From positions 1 to 64,000 of the forward strand of contig NZ_LMUF01000001.1 of the NCBI RefSeq assembly GCF_009766085.1: 64,000 nucleotides of DNA, in the 5' to 3' direction. This document shows positions 8,406-17,110 of the stretch, piece after piece. Under the pieces are notes generated by a model. It worked only from the letters and a program-made list of their open reading frames with translations, made no database searches and was not told the DNA's origin. How positions within the stretch are numbered: position 1 is the first letter of the stretch; each line of letters opens with the position of its first letter. Position numbers and translations under genes: made by a program. The DNA comes from Burkholderia sp. S171 (lineage in GTDB: Bacteria; Pseudomonadota; Gammaproteobacteria; Burkholderiales; Burkholderiaceae).

Positions 8406-9473
8406 ATGAGAAGAAAAGCCCTACTGTCCTCTGTATTGTGTATTTGCGTTGCCGCCAGCGGCTGCACGGCTATCGGTCCCACCCGGCTCAAGGCCGATCA
8501 GGTTGATTACGCGAGAGCGCTGGGTGAAGCCAAGAAGCGCGAAATACTCGCGGCGATAGTGGGCATCCGCTTCGCAGACTCGCCCGCGTTCCTGAGCGTG
8601 AGCCAGATCATTGCCGCTTATACCTTCGATGCCACCGCCGGTTCCAACCTCAGCGCCGGTGACACCACGCAGAATTTCGCGGCCGCCAACGGCAGCGTTT
8701 CATACTCCAATCATCCCACGTTCACGTTCACGCCGACTACAGGCCAGGCGTTCGCAACGGCTTACATACGCCCGCTTGCGCCGGCGCTTGTATTGCCGCT
8801 CGCCGAGAGCGCTATTCCTATCGACTTGCTGTTGCGCATCACGGCACAGTCGATAGGGGGCTTGCAGAACGCGAATGCGCTGGGCGGTCCGAATGGGAAC
8901 GGCAGCGTGGAGTTCTTCGAACTGATCCAAGCATTGCGACGACTTCAACTAGCCGGGCAGCTCAACGTGGAGTCGCGCGATGAAGATAAAGGCGGGCGTG
9001 TCTACTTCACGCTTGGCGCGACCACGAGCGGTGAGAACGGACAGACGACAGCCGATCTCGCGTTGGTGCGCAGGCTGCTCAAGCTTTCGCCGAAGACCAA
9101 GACCTACGAGGTTGTTTATGGACAATCGGCTGAGCGTGGCGAGCGCATTCCCATGGTCACGCGTTCTGTGCTGGGAATTCTCACGGACCTCGGTGCGCAA
9201 GTCAGCGTACCGGAAGAGTTGGTGGCTCATGGGGCGACCAAGCCGACTATCGGATTGATCGGCGTGGAGACGCGGCCTACGATCGTTGTCAATGTGGGCA
9301 AGAAGGCGCCGGAAGATGCGTATATCGACATTCAATACGGGCCGTCGCAATACTGGATTGATCGACGCGACTTCGACTCGAAGTACGCATTCACGGTCGT
9401 GCAGATGTTGATGGCGCTGGCGGAAACCAATCAGGACGCGAAGACGCCGATCGTGACCATTCCAGCGGGGTAG
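8406..9473 (+). CDS. Predicted lipoprotein of unknown function
   Basis: A 355-residue protein beginning with a lipoprotein signal peptide whose lipobox AASGC puts the acylated cysteine at residue 20. The rest is predicted periplasmic with no recognised catalytic motif. There is a Thr/Ser/Ala-rich stretch (about 75-115), a region with the pattern of a wing or winged-helix-like fold (about 160-250), and a C-terminal IDIQYGPSQYWIDRRDFDSKYAF segment followed by VVQMLMALAET. The Asp next to the lipidation site is absent (Thr at +2), so sorting to the outer membrane is favoured. It is convergent with the zinc-ribbon protein gene. I do not recognise the family; similar lipoproteins seem restricted to Burkholderiales, but that would need a search. 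Confidence 0.7.
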   Translation: MRRKALLSSVLCICVAASGCTAIGPTRLKADQVDYARALGEAKKREILAAIVGIRFADSPAFLSVSQIIAAYTFDATAGSNLSAGDTTQNFAAANGSVSYSNHPTFTFTPTTGQAFATAYIRPLAPALVLPLAESAIPIDLLLRITAQSIGGLQNANALGGPNGNGSVEFFELIQALRRLQLAGQLNVESRDEDKGGRVYFTLGATTSGENGQTTADLALVRRLLKLSPKTKTYEVVYGQSAERGERIPMVTRSVLGILTDLGAQVSVPEELVAHGATKPTIGLIGVETRPTIVVNVGKKAPEDAYIDIQYGPSQYWIDRRDFDSKYAFTVVQMLMALAETNQDAKTPIVTIPAG

Positions 9474-9552
9474 GCGGGCGTGATTTGGAGCGAGGACTTG
9501 ACGCGGAGTGTGTGTCTCCGGTCAAGCCTCCACGTACTGCACCCGATGTATT

Positions 9553-11406
9553 TCAATGCGCCTCGCCGCGACCGGCCGGGCGAATAGGCGCGTCGTTGTC
9601 TGGAGCCTTCGACTCTGACGATTCTGCGTTGGGCTGGAATTCCACGACAGGCTCAGGCACTTCCTGCTGTGAATGCGTCTCGCGCGCCTCGCGCGTTGCG
9701 TGAGTTTCGCGCGGCGCACGCACGACCGGGTTCGCGAACAGGTGCGGTGCGCTGCCGCCGGTGGTTGTTGGTGCGTTGCCCGTGCTCGCGTTCGCAGTCG
9801 TCGCTGTGCGCGGGATTACGACGGCCTCGCGGATCGGCGCTGCATGCATCGGGCTGCGTTGCGTGATGGCCGCTGTCTGGACCGACGCGGCTTCGGCAGC
9901 TTTCTTCGCTTCAGCAATCTTGCTGGCCACATGCTTGAGGAAGACGCGAGAGTCGGTGTAGCTCGAGTCGATAGCAAGCGCGTCCTTTGCATAACGCCGT
10001 GCGCATCGCCATGAAGCCGACGAGCCGCACACGCGGGCGTGTTGCATTGCGACGTCGCGTGCGGCTTCACGTTGGGCGAGGTCGTCGCGGACCCGCTGGA
10101 CGTCGGGGCTGTTCACCTGATTCGCCGGCACGTTGGCGAGATTCTGATGAGCCGCGCTCAGGTTGTTGGTGGCGAGCGCGACGCGGGCAAAGTAGAGGCC
10201 TTCCTCCGGGCTGCCCACCGGCGGACGCTCAGTGGCGATCACCGGTGACACCGGCGGCAACGACAGCTTCGGCAGTTCCTGTTCCGCCCGCGTGGACGGC
10301 TGAGGCGCATGGCTGGCGATAGGGACATCGGCAACAGCGTTAGGGCTCGGCGCGGGCGGCAGGGCGGCGAGCGGGGCAGGAGTGCTGATGACGGGCGCGG
10401 GGCTCGGCGTGTTTGTCGAGACCGTTAATGGTGGCGAAGCCGTGTTTTGCGCGAGCGTGACGGGCGTTGGGGGCGTTGGGGGCGTTGGGCGCGTTGGGTG
10501 TGTCGGCGGTGTTGAGTTGCTCGGCGTGATCGCGCCAACTGCCACGTCATTCCGGCTCTTTGATACGGGCGCAGCCACCGGGCTTGGCGCGTTCGTCTCG
10601 TTCGGTGTCGTCGTTGGTGTTGTTGCTGTCGTCGCGATTATCGGGGCTGGTGCGTCCAGTGTCGCCTTGGTAACGGGTTCCGTCGCCGGGCTCATGACGA
10701 CCGTTGAAATCTCCGTCCGCAACGCTGCAATCGTGGCCGTCAGCTTCTTCATGAGCGACGCGATCATCTCGGTTGCCGGATTCGATGCCGGTGCGAGCGT
10801 TGGTGCGGGTGTGGGCGTTTGCGTCGAGGTTTGGGTTGGGGTTTGGCGCGGTGCGGGGGCCGTCACATAGGTCGCAGCAGGCGCCACAGCGAGAGTCGCC
10901 GCCGGGGGCTTGGCAGCGCTCACCGAGACCGGGGGCGCTGGCTTTGCTGCAGCAACGACCGTCGTTGTGCTCGCCGGTGCGGCGGCTTTCGGCGCGTTGT
11001 CGGGTACTACCGGAACGAATGCGGGTGTCGTCGCAGGCTCTGGCAGTGCAGCAAGCCTTTGAACCACGGGCGACCTCAGGCCGGGCGCGTAAGTCAGCGC
11101 CAGTGCGGCGGCGAGCAGTCCACCACCCGCTACACCGAACGCCACGCGCCGAACGACGCGGGCACGTTCTCGCGCGATATTCATTGCCGCGTCGACTTCG
11201 TCGGGCACGCTCGGATAGGGCACGAGCATGTGCCCGGACATCATCATGACGCTGCCGTTGTTGAAGTCGCCAGAGTTCGGTGCGCGCAATGCCCGTGACT
11301 GATTTGTACCGCAATGCGGGCATTCTTCTTCGCCTCGCGTCAACGCGTTGCCGCAGCGATGACAAGCCGGGTAAAGGATCGGCGTGCGAAAAGATAACAG
11401 GTTCAT
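9553..11406 (-). CDS. Zinc-ribbon membrane protein with Pro/Thr-rich linker and TPR-like C-terminus
   Basis: A 617-residue protein. A cytoplasmic zinc ribbon (Cys15, Cys18, Cys29, Cys32) is followed by a single membrane segment (about 88-107). A long low-complexity Ala/Pro/Thr linker (about 110-380) contains TPPTPP-type repeats. A helical region (about 385-520) has the spacing of degenerate tetratricopeptide repeats (GLYFARVALATNNL, WRCARRYAKDALAIDSSY). The C-terminus is disordered. The ATG at 11406 (MNLLSFRTPI) is preferred because GAGGGG lies eight bases before it; the longer frame to 11478 lacks such a site. The architecture suggests a scaffold or stress-associated envelope protein, but the function is not known. 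The gene contains a 9-bp simple repeat at 10463-10498. Confidence 0.75.
   Translation of the reverse strand: MNLLSFRTPILYPACHRCGNALTRGEEECPHCGTNQSRALRAPNSGDFNNGSVMMMSGHMLVPYPSVPDEVDAAMNIARERARVVRRVAFGVAGGGLLAAALALTYAPGLRSPVVQRLAALPEPATTPAFVPVVPDNAPKAAAPASTTTVVAAAKPAPPVSVSAAKPPAATLAVAPAATYVTAPAPRQTPTQTSTQTPTPAPTLAPASNPATEMIASLMKKLTATIAALRTEISTVVMSPATEPVTKATLDAPAPIIATTATTPTTTPNETNAPSPVAAPVSKSRNDVAVGAITPSNSTPPTHPTRPTPPTPPTPVTLAQNTASPPLTVSTNTPSPAPVISTPAPLAALPPAPSPNAVADVPIASHAPQPSTRAEQELPKLSLPPVSPVIATERPPVGSPEEGLYFARVALATNNLSAAHQNLANVPANQVNSPDVQRVRDDLAQREAARDVAMQHARVCGSSASWRCARRYAKDALAIDSSYTDSRVFLKHVASKIAEAKKAAEAASVQTAAITQRSPMHAAPIREAVVIPRTATTANASTGNAPTTTGGSAPHLFANPVVRAPRETHATREARETHSQQEVPEPVVEFQPNAESSESKAPDNDAPIRPAGRGEAH
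10463..10498. repeat. 9-bp simple sequence repeat, four units, inside a coding region
   Basis: Four head-to-tail copies of GGCGTTGGG, the last with one substitution, lie in the Pro/Thr-rich linker of the zinc-ribbon protein. On the coding strand they encode Pro-Thr-Pro-type triplets. Slippage would add or remove three residues without a frameshift. Confidence 0.75.
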
Positions 11407-12025
11407 TCCGAACCCCTCGTGGCAAGTGTCGACACCGACTCTTGATGCGGCCGGATCGTTCGTATAAGAATAGTGCAATTAAGTCAGAGGTTTGTATCCC
11501 GGTATGTTTTGTAGACCGCATTGATACACATCGGCGACCCTTCCTCTTGCTCCCATCACGCTACATTGGGCTTCGTTCGTCGCGCTTGTCCGAATCTGAC
11601 TTGAATGTGGCGGATAACGGCGGAGATCAGGCCCGGACCCTCAAATGGCATATACGAGCTCAGTCTGGTTGAACTGGCTGCGACGCCGCGCTCGGACCGT
11701 CGTGAACCTGTGATCGTCCCGGCAATGTCCGTTTTGAGCTTCCAGCGCGGCAAGCTCATGGCTAACGGCTGGAGCACATAGAACGCGCCGCTGACATAGC
11801 TTAGTGATCTTAACGACTAGCTGCCCGAACGCCTGTTGCGGAGGACGGATATGTCCACCTGTTAGCAGGCCGCTGCGAAAGTGCGTTCGCCGGCGACCTT
11901 AGCAACGCAGTCAATGACATGGAGCCCATCAAGTTCGCGGTCCTCGCGCCGATAAACCTATGCTCGTAGCAGGCATCCTCGTACATAAAGAATCTTCATT
12001 TAACCGGGCTTCAACTTTAATACCC

Positions 12026-12175
12026 ATGAATAAGGTTTTCGAATACCCAATAACATAATCTTATGCGATTTTGAAAAACGATCCGTTCACAAGCACTAAT
12101 TACCGATTCAGCGGGATTTTGAATTTAAATGCCCGATGAATAAGGATTTAGAATACTCAATAACATAATATTATG
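12026..12175. repeat. Two 40-bp direct repeats, 110 bp apart
   Basis: Copies at 12026-12065 and 12136-12175 match at 36 of 40 positions, both starting ATGAATAAGG and ending TTATG. Weaker matches continue outside: ACTAATTACCGA at 12095-12106 and ATCAATTACCGA at 12203-12214. The repeating unit is therefore close to 110 bp. The end of copy 2 lies in a perfect 14-bp palindrome, ACATAATATTATGT (12163-12176). The end of copy 1 keeps 5-bp arms of the same dyad. The role is unknown. Confidence 0.75.
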
Positions 12176-12610
12176 TAGAGAGGTGGCGGAAGCGCTACGA
12201 GCATCAATTACCGAGTGCCACAATACGGAATCGGGTCATTATCTTTGTCGTCGGCAATATGTAATTTTTTAGAATGTTTTTGTAATTTAATGAAAATATG
12301 TATTCGAAATGTCGTAAATACCGCTAAAAAGATTTTTCAAACACAGCCTTCGTTTTTTTATTTTCTCGCTTCCGCTGGTGGCATCTAGTTAGCGTGCGAT
12401 CGCCACGTAATCCATCCAGATACGGCTCGGCCGAATGCGTCGTAAAGCCCGGCCCATCGGTGCTTTTGGGCGTTATTGCCCGTCACGCGTCAACAATTCG
12501 CAGCGCGCCACGGACCGCCTCAATAGTGGCTGCATCCCAATTAACGAGTTGCGAGAGACGCACACATATCTGTTTGAGCACCGGCTTATTCTTTTAAAGC
12601 GGTCCAAAGA

Positions 12611-12650
12611 CGGCATTGGTTAGAGTGTTCTCTCTAAACCTGGTATGCCG
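12611..12650. repeat. Imperfect inverted repeat
   Basis: CGGCAT (12611-12616) pairs with ATGCCG (12645-12650), and GGTTAGAG (12618-12625) pairs with CTCTAAACC (12632-12640) with one bulged base. It would form a hairpin with an interrupted stem. No T-tract follows directly, so it is not called as a terminator. Confidence 0.45.
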
Positions 12651-13051
12651 CCATCAAATAAAGTTTGACCGTGCATTTTTTGTCCTGTTATCTTCGCATC
12701 CCATGAAACGCCGGTGACAATCTCAAAAAGAGTTTAGGAGCCGTGGAGTTTATGGAGCCCTCGCGCGCTTCGTTCAAATTGTCTTCAGAGGTTAATGTCA
12801 GGCCGAAACGAGCAAGCCGAATTTAATTTGTCGTAAATCCACTGAGATGATCGTTCAGCGTCGTGAAAAGCCGTTGGGGCAACGCACAGCCGTGCCCGTG
12901 ACATCTCATCAGATTTGCGCGCTGCAGCATAAATTCGGAGTGCAAATCAAGGGTCGAAGCGAAGGAGACGGTGGACCGAAGTGAGCGTTGGTTGCCGTAT
13001 GCAAGCGCACTGCAGTTACAGAAATGAACGGTTCACGCCGGAGGAGTAAAG

Positions 13052-13762
13052 GTGGGTACTAAAGTCGAAGGGCAATTTCCGGCAGCAACGGCCCGTATGG
13101 AGAGGCCAGGACGCCCCCGTGAGTTTGGGCGCAAGCAGCAAAACCCAGTACGACGCTTCGGCGGAATCGCAGTTGTCCTGCTCCTGCACATCGTGTTGAT
13201 CTACGCACTCATCAACGGCCTTGCCACCAAGGTCGTACAGGTCATCCAGCATCCTATCGAAACGAAAATCATCGAGCCGGTGAAGCCGCCGCCGCCTCCG
13301 CCGTTACCCACCGTGCAATTGCCGCCGCCGAAGTTTGCACCGCCGCCGCCGCCGTTCGTGCCGCCGCCGGAAGTGCAGGTGCAAACGCCGCCCCAGCCGA
13401 CCATCACGCACCAAGCCGCGCCGGTCGTATCGGCACCCGCCGTGGCGCCGCCCGCACCACCGGCACCGCCCGCGCCGAGCAAGCCCGTGAGCACTGAAGT
13501 CGGGGTTGTATGCCCGAACTCGGATCAGATCCGTTCGTCGATTCGCTACCCGAAGGAAGCGCAGGAGAACAACGTGACGGGTGATGTGCTGATCGAATTT
13601 GTAGTCGACCCGCAGGGCCATATTACGAATGAACGCGTTGCCAAGTCGGCGGAGGATTCTTCACTCGATCGCGCTGCGTTCAATGCGGTCAAGCAGTTCA
13701 CGTGCGTTTCCCAAGGCCAGGCTGTCCGTGTGCAAGTTCCGTTCTCGTTTAACCTGAACTGA
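13052..13762 (+). CDS. tonB: TonB-family energy transducer
   Basis: A 236-residue TonB protein. It carries a cytoplasmic N-tail, one membrane helix (about 37-56, with the conserved His at 46), a long Pro-rich periplasmic spacer (about 76-165, runs of Pro with Val/Gln/Lys) and a C-terminal TonB domain (about 170-236) with YPKEAQ and GDVLIEFVVDPQG. TonB carries proton-motive energy from ExbB-ExbD to outer-membrane receptors. The start is GTG at 13052, supported by GGAGGAG six bases upstream. It is the first gene of a tonB-exbB-exbD-exbD-TPR array. No Fur box was recognised upstream. The TonB-dependent receptor at 18062 is the nearest candidate partner. Confidence 0.9.
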   Translation: MGTKVEGQFPAATARMERPGRPREFGRKQQNPVRRFGGIAVVLLLHIVLIYALINGLATKVVQVIQHPIETKIIEPVKPPPPPPLPTVQLPPPKFAPPPPPFVPPPEVQVQTPPQPTITHQAAPVVSAPAVAPPAPPAPPAPSKPVSTEVGVVCPNSDQIRSSIRYPKEAQENNVTGDVLIEFVVDPQGHITNERVAKSAEDSSLDRAAFNAVKQFTCVSQGQAVRVQVPFSFNLN

Positions 13763-13839
13763 AACCCACATGCTGTCCGGTACCGGTAGCGATTTATCAG
13801 TCTTGGTTTAGAAGTTGTACTAATGAACTTGGAGCAGGC

Positions 13840-14751
13840 ATGAAAAAGCGTACTCTCGCCGCATTGGCGGCAACCCTGTTGTTCGCCGTAACCACGGTGG
13901 ATACCTTTGTGGCACCGCACATGGCCCACGCGCAAGCTAGCGACGCCACCGCGTCGGCTACCGCGACTGCCACACCTACCGCCGCACCAGAAACGGCCGG
14001 GTTGGCAACAGACGAAGCCGTGCCGCCGCCCCAGCCGGCTACGTCCGAAACGGTCAACAACCCGTATGGTCTCGGCGCACTCTGGAAGAACGGTGACTTT
14101 GTTGCACGCTTCGTGCTGATCCTGCTGGTGCTCATGTCAATGGGCAGCTGGTACATCATGATTACCAAGTTCTTCGAGCAGTTCCGTGCAAACCGTCGTG
14201 CGAAGAGCGCCGACGAACAGTTGTGGACGGCGCCGTCGCTAGTCGAAGGCGCGAAGCTGCTCGACGAAGCGTCACCGTTCCGCTTCATCGCCGAAACGGC
14301 AATCGAGGCAGGCGAACACCACAACGAAGCACTGCTCGAAGCCGTCGACCGCAACACGTGGATCGATACCTCGGTTGAGCGTGCGATCACCAACGTATCG
14401 AATCGTCTGCAGGACGGCCTGGCTTTCCTCGGCACCGTCGGCTCCACAGCGCCGTTCGTCGGTCTGTTCGGGACCGTGTGGGGGATTTATCACGCGCTGA
14501 CGGCAATCGGTATCGCCGGCCAGGCTTCGATCGATAAGGTCGCGGGTCCGGTGGGTGAAGCGTTGATCATGACCGCGATCGGTCTTGCCGTGGCCGTGCC
14601 GGCCGTGCTGGGCTACAACTTCCTGGTTCGCCGCAACAAGTCGGTCATGGAACGTGTTCGTGCGTTCGGCGCACAACTGCACACGGTCCTGCTCGCCGGC
14701 AGCCGGCGCTCGACGCGCGCTTCGGCTCGCGAAGCAGCGCTGGCCCAATAA
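13840..14751 (+). CDS. exbB: ExbB proton channel protein with signal peptide and periplasmic extension
   Basis: A 303-residue MotA/TolQ/ExbB family protein. Three membrane helices are visible at about 89-110, 200-225 and 245-267, including GLFGTVWGIYHAL and the last helix with IGLAVAVPAVLGYNF, which hold the family's conserved proton-path residues. The N-terminus is unusual: a cleavable-looking signal peptide (about 1-32, ending AHAQ) and an Ala/Thr/Pro-rich segment (about 33-75) precede the first helix. Similar extensions are known in some ExbB proteins of pseudomonads. It forms the inner-membrane motor with ExbD and drives TonB. It lies 77 bp after tonB and 12 bp before the first exbD, in one probable operon. 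Confidence 0.92.
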   Translation: MKKRTLAALAATLLFAVTTVDTFVAPHMAHAQASDATASATATATPTAAPETAGLATDEAVPPPQPATSETVNNPYGLGALWKNGDFVARFVLILLVLMSMGSWYIMITKFFEQFRANRRAKSADEQLWTAPSLVEGAKLLDEASPFRFIAETAIEAGEHHNEALLEAVDRNTWIDTSVERAITNVSNRLQDGLAFLGTVGSTAPFVGLFGTVWGIYHALTAIGIAGQASIDKVAGPVGEALIMTAIGLAVAVPAVLGYNFLVRRNKSVMERVRAFGAQLHTVLLAGSRRSTRASAREAALAQ

Positions 14752-14763
14752 GCGGAGTTCGCC

Positions 14764-15186
14764 ATGGCTATGAGCGTTGGGCAAGATGATGACGACGAGG
14801 TCATCTCCAGTATCAACACCACGCCGCTTGTCGATGTGATGCTGGTCCTGCTGATCATCTTTCTGATCACGATTCCGGTGGTGACGCATACGATACCTTT
14901 GCAACTGCCGAAGGAGACGATCCAGCCGCTGCAGACCACACCGAAAAGTATCGTCATTGCGGTCAACCGCGACGGCGATTTCTTCTGGAACGAGAAGCAG
15001 GTGGATGGGCCGACGCTGCTGGCACGCCTGAAAACCGTATCTGTCCAGACGCCGCAACCGGAAGTGCACGTTCGTGGCGACCAGAGCGCGCGTTATGAGT
15101 TCATCGGCCGGGTCATTACCGAGTGCGAGCGCGCCGGTATCGCCAAGGTTTCGTTTATTACTGAGCCGCCTGCGCGCGGTGGCTAG
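14764..15186 (+). CDS. exbD: ExbD biopolymer transport protein, first copy
   Basis: A 140-residue ExbD/TolR protein with a short acidic N-tail, one membrane helix (about 23-43) and a periplasmic domain. The signature INTTPLVDVMLVLLIIF places the essential Asp of the proton pathway (in PLVDVM) at the membrane entry. ExbD couples proton flow through ExbB to TonB. It is separated by 12 bp from both exbB and the second exbD, so cotranscription and translational coupling are likely. It differs clearly from the second copy in the periplasmic part, which suggests a heteromeric ExbD pair rather than recent duplication. Confidence 0.92.
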   Translation: MAMSVGQDDDDEVISSINTTPLVDVMLVLLIIFLITIPVVTHTIPLQLPKETIQPLQTTPKSIVIAVNRDGDFFWNEKQVDGPTLLARLKTVSVQTPQPEVHVRGDQSARYEFIGRVITECERAGIAKVSFITEPPARGG

Positions 15187-15198
15187 AAGGGGACGATC

Positions 15199-15630
15199 AT
15201 GGGAATGAACGTATCGTCGGGCGGTCGCAACGCTGAACCGGAAGTGATGGTCGACATCAACACCACGCCGCTGATTGACGTGATGCTGGTGTTGCTGATC
15301 ATGCTGATCATCACCATTCCAATTCAGACGCACGCCATCAAGATGAACTTGCCGGTCGGCAATCCGCCGCCGCCAATCACGCAGCCGGAAGTGGTGCAGA
15401 TCGATATCGACTTCGACGGCACCACGACCTGGAATGGTCAACCTGTGCCGGACCGTGCGGCGCTCGAATCCAAGCTTGCACAAGTGGCTGCCGAACCGGT
15501 GCAAGCAGAGATACATCTGCGGCCTAACAAGCTGGTGCCGTACAAGGATGTGGCGGCCGTGATGGCGTCCGCGCAACGACTGGGCGCGACGAAAATCGGC
15601 CTGATCGGCAATGAGCAGTACATGCAATAG
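15199..15630 (+). CDS. exbD: ExbD biopolymer transport protein, second copy
   Basis: A 143-residue ExbD/TolR protein. It has the same membrane signature, INTTPLIDVMLVLLIMLI, with the conserved Asp in PLIDVM, then a periplasmic domain with a Pro-rich stretch (NPPPPITQPEVVQID). AGGGGACG precedes the ATG. Tandem exbD genes after exbB are known in Xanthomonas, where the second copy is needed for only a subset of TonB functions. Here the second copy lies 12 bp after the first and 9 bp before a TPR protein gene. Their joint presence suggests a specialised TonB motor. Confidence 0.9.
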   Translation: MGMNVSSGGRNAEPEVMVDINTTPLIDVMLVLLIMLIITIPIQTHAIKMNLPVGNPPPPITQPEVVQIDIDFDGTTTWNGQPVPDRAALESKLAQVAAEPVQAEIHLRPNKLVPYKDVAAVMASAQRLGATKIGLIGNEQYMQ

Positions 15631-15639
15631 GGAAGTGGA

Positions 15640-16845
15640 ATGCTAACGATCCATCAACGGTTCAAACGCGCGGTCATTGCGGCCGCTACCTGTGGACTGT
15701 CCGCGCTCGCCGTGCTGCCGGTCACGTCTTATGCCGCGGACACCTTGCGGCCGGATGTGGCGAAGCCGCTGAACGCCGCGCAGGATCTGTATCGTGCGCA
15801 CAAGTACAAGGATGCGTTGACGAAGATCGATCAGGCGGCTGCCGTGCCGGGCAAGACGCCCTATGAAAGCTACATGGTCGAAGAGATGCGCGGTGCTGCA
15901 GCGGCGGCGGCGGGTGACAATGGTGTCGCGGCTCAAGCCTATGAAACGTTGCTCGGTTCAGGGCGTCTCACCGGCGCTGACGAACAACGCACCACAGCGG
16001 CGCTTGCCGGTATCTACTTCGAGCAAAAGAACTACGCACAGGCTATCAAGGTCGCGCAGCGCTATCAGAAGTCAGGCGGCGGCGATCCCGATATGCGTAC
16101 GCTGCTCGTCCAGTCCTACTACCTGTCGAATGACTGCGGCAATGTAGTGAGCTTGCTCAAGCCCGCGGTCGATGCGCAAGCGCGTGCCGGCCACGCGCCC
16201 GACGAGTCACAACTGCAATTGCTCGGCACGTGCGCGCAGCGTGTAAAAGACGACACTACGTACCGCGGTGCGCTCGAAAAACTGGTCGCTTATCACCCGA
16301 AGCAGTCTTACTGGGACGATCTGTTTCAAGCGATCCGCGCGAAGCCGGGCTATTCGTCGTCGCTTGATATCGATACCTATCGGCTGCGTCGCGCGACCGG
16401 TTCGCTTAGCACTGTCGACGACTACATGGAGATGACCCAGCTCGCGATCGTGGCGGGTACCACGGCCGAGGGCAAGCAGGTGATCGATCAAGGATTCACA
16501 TCGGGCGTTCTGGGCCACGATGCACAAGCGGATCGCGAAAAGCGTTTGCAGGCGCTAGCCGCGAAGCGGGCGCAGGCACCCGCTGATCCGGCGAACCCTG
16601 TAGCGCCGGTCGACGTTGCATTCAACCAGGTCTTCGCGGGTCAAACCAAGCAGGGTCTTGCAGCTATGGAAGCGGCGATCGCGAAGGGTGGGCTCGATCA
16701 CCCTGACCAGGCACAGTTGCATCTCGGCGTGGCTTACTACGTGGCAGGCGACAAAGCCCGTGCAGTGCAAACCTTCCGTGCGGTGAAGGGCTCCGATGGT
16801 TCAGCCGACCTCGCTCGGTTGTGGGTGATGGTGGCGTCGAAATAA
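15640..16845 (+). CDS. Periplasmic tetratricopeptide-repeat protein of the TonB operon
   Basis: A 401-residue protein with a Sec signal peptide (about 1-32, ending SYAAD). A mature part rich in helix pairs has TPR spacing, for example LNAAQDLYRAHKYKDALTKIDQAA (first 50 mature residues), AALAGIYFEQKNYAQAIKVAQRY and AQLHLGVAYYVAGDKARAVQTFRAV near the C-terminus. Two cysteines in the central part (NDCGN, GTCAQR) could form a disulfide. It follows exbD2 by 9 bp and closes the operon. TPR proteins linked to TonB motors are found in several proteobacteria, where they assist a TonB-dependent process. By position it probably acts with this TonB complex, but its partner is unknown. Confidence 0.75.
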   Translation: MLTIHQRFKRAVIAAATCGLSALAVLPVTSYAADTLRPDVAKPLNAAQDLYRAHKYKDALTKIDQAAAVPGKTPYESYMVEEMRGAAAAAAGDNGVAAQAYETLLGSGRLTGADEQRTTAALAGIYFEQKNYAQAIKVAQRYQKSGGGDPDMRTLLVQSYYLSNDCGNVVSLLKPAVDAQARAGHAPDESQLQLLGTCAQRVKDDTTYRGALEKLVAYHPKQSYWDDLFQAIRAKPGYSSSLDIDTYRLRRATGSLSTVDDYMEMTQLAIVAGTTAEGKQVIDQGFTSGVLGHDAQADREKRLQALAAKRAQAPADPANPVAPVDVAFNQVFAGQTKQGLAAMEAAIAKGGLDHPDQAQLHLGVAYYVAGDKARAVQTFRAVKGSDGSADLARLWVMVASK

Positions 16846-17065
16846 CGGCACCGCGGTTCTAGCATGTCCTCTCCTGTGAAGTGCCGCCGAACCAGGCGTG
16901 CATTGACCGGGTGGCACCTGCTCGCCGTATGGAATGAAGGTGTTCGACGAACGGCAGTCAAGTGCGAAAGTATCCCGACGATCGCATTGATTGAATCACC
17001 TGGCGCGGCAACTAACCGGGCATAGGGCACGTGTCCCAGGGAGGGTGTTGCATCCAATAAAACAT

Positions 17066-17082
17066 AGTTTGGTATACAAACT
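17066..17082. promoter_or_regulatory. Palindrome upstream of the XRE-cupin regulator
   Basis: AGTTTGGTATACAAACT has arms AGTTT and AAACT around a GTATAC core. The symmetry is exact except for one extra base. It ends 28 bp before the ATG at 17111, a position suited to an autoregulatory operator. This is a sequence-based candidate only. Confidence 0.4.
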
Positions 17083-17110
17083 AATTTTGACTACGGGATT
17101 CTGTCTTGCT

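Larger units (their letters stand above)
11407..13051. other. 1.6-kb non-coding, AT-rich region
   Basis: No convincing protein gene is seen between the zinc-ribbon gene and tonB. The short open frames here have no ribosome site, no recognisable product and no coding-like composition. The central part (about 11990-12370) is clearly more AT-rich than its neighbours. It contains a degenerate 110-bp tandem repeat (12026-12175) and, further on, an inverted repeat (12611-12650). It may hold long regulatory sequence for the tonB operon, an unrecognised RNA, or the relic of a lost gene or mobile element. Confidence 0.5.

Noticed and set aside
12394..12623. Short open frames in the AT-rich gap
   Set aside because: No ribosome site, no recognisable product, and overlapping frames of equal quality.
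14272..15627. 451-residue open frame antisense to exbB-exbD-exbD
   Set aside because: It crosses three well-defined genes and is rich in Arg and His as expected for a shadow frame.
16846..16910. Possible terminator CGGCAC...GTGCCG after the TPR gene
   Set aside because: Only six paired bases with a loop over 30 nt and no T-tract.
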